Shown: piece after piece, positions 30,521 to 34,204 of the stretch | Numbering within the stretch: position 1 is the first letter of the stretch | Layout: the number at the start of each line of letters is the position of its first letter | Source of the DNA: an uncultured Prochlorococcus sp. | GTDB taxonomy: Bacteria; Cyanobacteriota; Cyanobacteriia; PCC-6307; Cyanobiaceae | Direction: 5' to 3' | Assembly (NCBI GenBank): GCA_902539115.1 | Contig: CACBHP010000010.1 | Span: 1-34,204 of the forward strand | Length of the DNA: 34,204 nucleotides | Notes under the pieces: model-generated | Told to the model about the DNA's origin: nothing | Seen by the model: only the letters and a program-made list of their open reading frames with translations | Databases searched by the model: none | Position numbers and translations under genes: made by a program

Positions 30521-31468
30521 ATGGAAGAGAAATTAACTCTTTTCAAGAATCGCAAAAGATTCGGTATCGAAAAAAATATAGATATTATCTTCAAGAATAC
30601 TGCCCTAGTCTTGTCTAGTTTCGTAGCAATAATACTTTTAGGAATTATTTTAGTAGTCTTTTTTCAGTCATTTGAATCCTTTTCAAGGTATGGCTTGAAG
30701 TTTTTAGTAACCTCTGAATGGAATCCTGTAAAAGATGAATACGGAGCTTTTACCGCAATATATGGCACATTAGTAACCTCATTTTTTTCGTTATTAATAA
30801 CTATCCCTTTAGGCGTTGGAACTGCAATATTTATTACCGAAGACTTTGTACCGAAAGTTTTTAGAGAAATATTAGGTTCTTTTGTTGAATTATTAGCAGC
30901 AATTCCATCAGTTGTATTAGGACTTTGGGCAATATTTGTAATGGAGCCTTTTTTCAGAGCCTTTTTTGTCTTTTTACACAATTTCTTTGGTTGGATACCT
31001 TTATTCAGTACAGAACCTACAGGTAGGAATTCTTTGTTAGCAATATTGATTTTAGTAGTAATGCTTTTGCCTATAGTGACCTCCATTGCAAGGGATTCAC
31101 TTAATCAAGTTCCTAAAAAGTTAAGAAATGCAGCCTATGGAATTGGAGCAAGTAGATGGAAAACAATATTTTCAGTAATCTTGCCGGCAGCATTATCAGG
31201 AATTATGGCAGGTGTTCTTCTTGCTTTAGGCAGGGCAATGGGAGAAACAATGGCTGTAACAATGATTATTGGTAATTCAAATGCATTTAGTTGGTCTCTA
31301 TTATCTCCTGGATATACCATTTCCTCTATGCTTGCAAATCAGTTTGGTGAAGCTGATGGGAGTCAGGTTTCATCACTGTTTTATGCGGCTTTTGTACTTA
31401 TGATCCTTTCTTTGGTAGTAAATATTTTCGCTCAGTTGCTAGTTAAGAAATTTAGTCTCAAATATTAG
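30521..31468 (+). CDS. pstC: Phosphate ABC transporter permease PstC
   Basis: A 315-residue inner-membrane permease with six predicted spans; the first is at about residues 29-52. The PstC substrate-proximal motifs GIGASRWKTIFSVILPAALSG (split) and LALGRAMGETMAVTMIIGN are present, as are the cytoplasmic loop IARDSLNQVPKKLRNAAYG and the N-terminal-half segment IPSVVLGLWAIFV. It is the first of a tight pstC-pstA-pstB run, with pstA 6 bases downstream. Confidence 0.95.
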   Translation: MEEKLTLFKNRKRFGIEKNIDIIFKNTALVLSSFVAIILLGIILVVFFQSFESFSRYGLKFLVTSEWNPVKDEYGAFTAIYGTLVTSFFSLLITIPLGVGTAIFITEDFVPKVFREILGSFVELLAAIPSVVLGLWAIFVMEPFFRAFFVFLHNFFGWIPLFSTEPTGRNSLLAILILVVMLLPIVTSIARDSLNQVPKKLRNAAYGIGASRWKTIFSVILPAALSGIMAGVLLALGRAMGETMAVTMIIGNSNAFSWSLLSPGYTISSMLANQFGEADGSQVSSLFYAAFVLMILSLVVNIFAQLLVKKFSLKY

Positions 31469-31474
31469 ATAATT

Positions 31475-32368
31475 ATGAATTCACTTTATTACCAGAAAAG
31501 ATTATCCAGAAATATAGGAGATAAATTCTTTACTTCTTTATCAGTAATTTGTGCACTGATAGCAATACTGCCTTTGATTTTTCTGGTGACTTATATTCTT
31601 ATCAAAGGTGGATCTCAAATCACACCAGAACTATTTACTTTAGAACCAAATCCTCCTGGAGATGATTTAGATGCAGGAGGTATTAATCCTGCATTGATCG
31701 GGACATTAATAATTACTACCATTGCTTCAATTATTGCCATACCAGTAGGTGTTGGAGGAGGTATATATCTAGCGGAATATTCTAAAGGTGGTGCTTTTTC
31801 AAGATTTATCAGATTTGGGGTAAATGTTTTAGCAGGAGTTCCCTCAATAATTGCAGGTGTCTTTATTTATGCCTTAATTGTTTCTACAAAGATCTTATTT
31901 GGAAGTATGTACAGTGGCTTGGCAGGAGGAATGGCGCTTTCAATATTAATGTTACCTACTGTAATTAAGACCACTGACGAAGGTTTAAAGTTAGTTCCGA
32001 GTGAATTGAGATATGCGTCTCTTGGTGTTGGAGCAAGTATGTATACAACCATATTGAAAGTTACTTTGCCCTCTGCCTTTAGGTCTATTGCTACTGGCGT
32101 TGTACTTGGAATCGCAAGAGCTGCAGGTGAAACAGCACCTTTGATATTTACCGCTTTATTCTCTTATTACTACATAACAGGCTTTGGAGACTTGTTTTAT
32201 GAGATGGGTTCATTGGCCGTATTGATATACAACTTTGCCCTTGAACCTTATGATGCACAAAATAAACTTGCCTGGGCAGCTTCCTTTATTCTTGTTTTAT
32301 CGATACTATCAGTAAATATATTTTCAAGGATATTAGCCGCTTTTAATGAGAAAACTAAGAGATTATAA
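31475..32368 (+). CDS. pstA: Phosphate ABC transporter permease PstA
   Basis: A 297-residue permease with six spans and a PstA-type core: PNPPGDDLDAGGINPALIGT in the first external loop (start of the loop ELFTLEPN), VLAGVPSIIAGVFIYAL, GVGASMYTTILKVTLPSAF and GIARAAGETAPLIFTALFS. It pairs with PstC to form the channel. Its TAA directly abuts the pstB ATG (TAAATG), giving coupled translation. Confidence 0.95.
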   Translation: MNSLYYQKRLSRNIGDKFFTSLSVICALIAILPLIFLVTYILIKGGSQITPELFTLEPNPPGDDLDAGGINPALIGTLIITTIASIIAIPVGVGGGIYLAEYSKGGAFSRFIRFGVNVLAGVPSIIAGVFIYALIVSTKILFGSMYSGLAGGMALSILMLPTVIKTTDEGLKLVPSELRYASLGVGASMYTTILKVTLPSAFRSIATGVVLGIARAAGETAPLIFTALFSYYYITGFGDLFYEMGSLAVLIYNFALEPYDAQNKLAWAASFILVLSILSVNIFSRILAAFNEKTKRL

Positions 32369-33178
32369 ATGATTAAAACATATAAAAAAACATCAAAGAA
32401 TATCATTTTATCTCTTGAAAATGTATCCATTAGCTATGGGACTTTCGAAGCAGTAAGAAATGTTTTTTGTAACTTTAAAAAAGGAAATATAACTTCCCTT
32501 ATTGGACCTTCAGGTTGCGGTAAATCAACTGTTCTTAGATCTTTAAACAGGATGAATGATTTAATTCAAAATTGTTCACTGAAAGGAACTGTGTTGTTTG
32601 ATGGAACTAATATTTATGATAAAAGAGTAGATCCAGTCGAAGTAAGAAGAAGAATTGGAATGGTTTTTCAACAACCTAATCCTTTTCCTAAATCTATTTA
32701 CGAAAATATTGCATTTGGTGCAAGAATTAATGGGTTTACGGGAAATATGGATGAATTAGTGGAAAGTTCACTTAGAAAAGCTGCTTTGTGGGACGAATGT
32801 AAGGATAAATTAAATGATAGTGGTTACTCTTTATCTGGTGGACAACAACAAAGATTATGTATTGCTCGAACGATTGCAATTGAACCTGAAATAATTCTCA
32901 TGGATGAGCCTTGCTCAGCTTTAGATCCAATTTCTACATTGAAAATAGAAGAGACTATGCATGAACTTAAGAAGAATTACACAATAATAATCGTTACTCA
33001 TAATATGCAACAGGCATTAAGAGTAAGTGATATGACTGCATTTTTTAATGCAATTGAGTATGAAGATGGAGATGGAGGAAAAGTAGGTTATCTTGCAGAA
33101 TTCAATTCGACAAAGAAAATTTTTAATTCTCCCGAAGAAAAAACCACTCAGGAATACATATCAGGAAAATTTGGTTGA
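32369..33178 (+). CDS. pstB: Phosphate ABC transporter ATP-binding protein
   Basis: A 269-residue ABC ATPase with Walker [10 protein letters not shown] (near 48), the PstB-specific Q-loop [14 protein letters not shown], signature LSGGQQQRL, Walker [13 protein letters not shown] and the switch His in VTHNMQQA. The 'FQQPNPFP' sequence separates PstB from PhnC-type ATPases. Last of the pst run; no convincing terminator follows directly. Confidence 0.96.
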   Translation: MIKTYKKTSKNIILSLENVSISYGTFEAVRNVFCNFKKGNITSLIGPSGCGKSTVLRSLNRMNDLIQNCSLKGTVLFDGTNIYDKRVDPVEVRRRIGMVFQQPNPFPKSIYENIAFGARINGFTGNMDELVESSLRKAALWDECKDKLNDSGYSLSGGQQQRLCIARTIAIEPEIILMDEPCSALDPISTLKIEETMHELKKNYTIIIVTHNMQQALRVSDMTAFFNAIEYEDGDGGKVGYLAEFNSTKKIFNSPEEKTTQEYISGKFG

Positions 33179-33285
33179 TGTTTAATTTTTACTTTCAAAA
33201 GAATAATTTTTACTTTTAAGAAAGCTTAGGGGTAGACAAACAGTATAAATACCTATATAGTTATTTCCAATTAGTAAGTTTATCT

Positions 33286-33375
33286 TTGAAAAACTATCCT
33301 TTTCTACCTTTCTTGATTTTTGCAGGGTCTCTCATAACAACTGCAACAATAGGATTGCCTGTATTTACTTCATAA
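33286..33375 (+). CDS. Possible membrane microprotein of 29 residues
   Basis: TTG 33286 to TAA 33375: MKNYPFLPFLIFAGSLITTA then TIGLPVFTS, one membrane helix. No ribosome site is seen; the frame stays open a further 48 bases upstream without ATG. Not recognised. Confidence 0.35.
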   Translation: MKNYPFLPFLIFAGSLITTATIGLPVFTS

Positions 33376-33405
33376 TTTAAGAGTATTTCTATTTCAGGTA
33401 ATCTT

Positions 33406-33561
33406 ATGGTTTCAATATTTAATAAAGAATTAATTGGAAGTCCTCATAAAACCTTAATAAAGGAAAATTTATTTGACTTTATAAAAAAAAGAGAGAATAT
33501 GAATTTGTGTGGGAGTGAAAAATCTGTATTAAAACCATTTTTAAAAGTTGCTAATTTCTAA
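33406..33561 (+). CDS. Small protein of 51 residues, unknown function
   Basis: ATG 33406 to TAA 33561: a basic, helix-rich protein reading MVSIFNKELIGSPHKTLIKE, then NLFDFIKKREN and a tail with one Cys (NLCGSEKS). Not recognised. The next gene starts 10 bases later on the same strand. Confidence 0.45.
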   Translation: MVSIFNKELIGSPHKTLIKENLFDFIKKRENMNLCGSEKSVLKPFLKVANF

Positions 33562-33571
33562 TTTATTTATC

Positions 33572-33718
33572 ATGGATAAAACTAAAGAACAGTTAGAAAA
33601 ATTAAGAGAAGTAGCAGAAGCATCTCTTACAAAAACGGATGAACTTCAAAAAGTTCTTGCTCAAATAGAAGCTTTAATGTCTAGAGAAGAATCACAAACA
33701 TTATTAAAGAAGAAATAA
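33572..33718 (+). CDS. Short coiled-coil protein of 48 residues
   Basis: ATG 33572 to TAA 33718. Almost the whole chain is one charged helix: MDKTKEQLEKLREVAEASLT, then KTDELQKVLAQIEALMSREE and SQTLLKKK. Leu/Ile heptad spacing suggests a coiled coil and hence oligomerisation. Function unknown. Confidence 0.58.
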   Translation: MDKTKEQLEKLREVAEASLTKTDELQKVLAQIEALMSREESQTLLKKK

Positions 33719-33754
33719 TTATTTAAATAATTATTTTAGGTTTTGTACTTTTAA

Positions 33755-33866
33755 TTACATCTCTACAACTTCTTTGTAGTTATTAATTGGGTATGCAGAA
33801 CCCGTTCCAAAGTTTTCTGTTAGGTCTCGAGGTCTTACCTTCTTTAAGTAAAAGACCTCTTTAATT
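33755..33866 (+). ncRNA. Candidate small RNA upstream of a terminator
   Basis: About 110 bases without an ORF, with small hairpins CTACAA/TTGTAG and GGGT/ACCC, ending in the terminator at 33829-33866. It might instead be only the 3' untranslated part of the coiled-coil gene's message. No known small RNA is recognised. Confidence 0.3.
33829..33866 (+). terminator. Rho-independent terminator
   Basis: An 8-bp stem, GAGGTCTT (33829-33836) with AAGACCTC (33852-33859), 15-base loop, followed by TTTAATTTGTTTG. It closes the plus-strand transcript before the convergent secreted-protein gene. Confidence 0.75.
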
Positions 33867-33899
33867 TGTTTGTTTTTATTATCTTTATAACCTCCTTAT

Positions 33900-34202
33900 T
33901 TAGTTGATTACTTTATAGATTTCTTTCAAGCATACATTTACATCAAAAGATTCAGTATTGACAACCTCTAATCCTGTTTTTTCTGTAACTTCAACAGTGG
34001 CATTGCATTCGTCTTGTTTAAATGCCATGTAACTTGGCTTTTTATCCTCTATGTCAAATTCAACGCTTGATTCAGTATCTTCCTCATATTGCTCCATTAC
34101 GAGTGTAAGTGCCTCTATTTCAACGGAAAAATTATCATTTGCTTTTGCCCCAAATGGGGTGATAAGAAATGGAAATAAAATCAAGGCTATTAATTTTTTC
34201 AT
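33900..34202 (-). CDS. Small secreted acidic protein with two cysteines
   Basis: A 100-residue protein with a clear signal peptide (residues 4-21, LIALILFPFLITPFGAKA). The mature part is strongly acidic (ALTLVMEQYEEDTESSVEF) and contains two Cys (DECNATV and NVCLKEI) that could form one disulfide. Not recognised by family. The start ATG lies two bases inside the right edge of the window, so the gene appears complete, though an earlier start beyond the edge cannot be excluded. Confidence 0.65.
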   Translation of the reverse strand: MKKLIALILFPFLITPFGAKANDNFSVEIEALTLVMEQYEEDTESSVEFDIEDKKPSYMAFKQDECNATVEVTEKTGLEVVNTESFDVNVCLKEIYKVIN

Positions 34203-34204
34203 TT

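Noticed and set aside
1-34204. tRNA, rRNA, CRISPR arrays, insertion sequences, phage integration sites
   Set aside because: No TTCGANNC-type tRNA arms in cloverleaf context, no regularly spaced repeats, no transposase or integrase genes seen.

Overview
The window is about 70% A+T and reads as a chromosome segment of Prochlorococcus, most likely a high-light-adapted strain. The reasons are the strong A/T codon bias, compact gene spacing, a cyanobacterial 6S RNA gene directly behind purK, a high-light-inducible (HLIP) protein, a Psb32-like photosystem repair protein, and many small proteins of the kind typical of marine picocyanobacteria (DUF1651, DUF1499, DUF3303, Trp-rich TIGR02450). Strain assignment is inference; no search was run.

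Left part (1-14.9 kb) is conserved core. After the tail of a DUF92-type membrane protein come, on the minus strand, an SGNH hydrolase and a phnD-phnC-phnE phosphonate/phosphite ABC importer whose permease is a fused tandem of two PhnE units. Then follow a class I aminotransferase, a shortened family-4 uracil-DNA glycosylase, ispG, an S41 processing protease, nadA divergent from a metallophosphoesterase, a TPM/Psb32 protein, a MidA-type methyltransferase convergent with aroB, and purK. Several genes here seem to start on non-ATG codons; for the metallophosphoesterase the catalytic N-terminus can only be reached from a CTG/ATT start or through a frame change.

Middle part (14.9-27.4 kb) opens with 6S RNA (ssaA) and its terminator and then becomes an island of about 45 very small genes on both strands, most of them single-span membrane proteins or short soluble proteins without assigned function. 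Recognisable members are two DUF1651 paralogues that share a promoter and leader, a stand-alone NAD+-DNA-ligase adenylation domain, an HLIP, a TIGR02450 Trp-rich protein, an SDR reductase, a DnaJ-type zinc-finger mini-protein, and DUF3303 and DUF1499 proteins. Several run in abutting or overlapping operons (TAAATG, ATGA, TAGTG junctions). A gene-poor stretch of about 0.9 kb (23.64-24.56 kb) holds a small cluster of DnaA-box-like sequences.

Right part (27.4-34.2 kb) has a 2-TM potassium channel with an RCK domain, a small c-type cytochrome, an LptA-like periplasmic protein and a complete high-affinity phosphate importer pstS-pstC-pstA-pstB. It ends with microORFs, a terminator and a small secreted protein. 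With the phn system on the left, the window carries two separate phosphorus-import systems, which fits life in phosphate-poor surface ocean. No C-P lyase or phosphite dehydrogenase gene is present here. I saw no tRNA, rRNA, CRISPR array, IS element or prophage gene.
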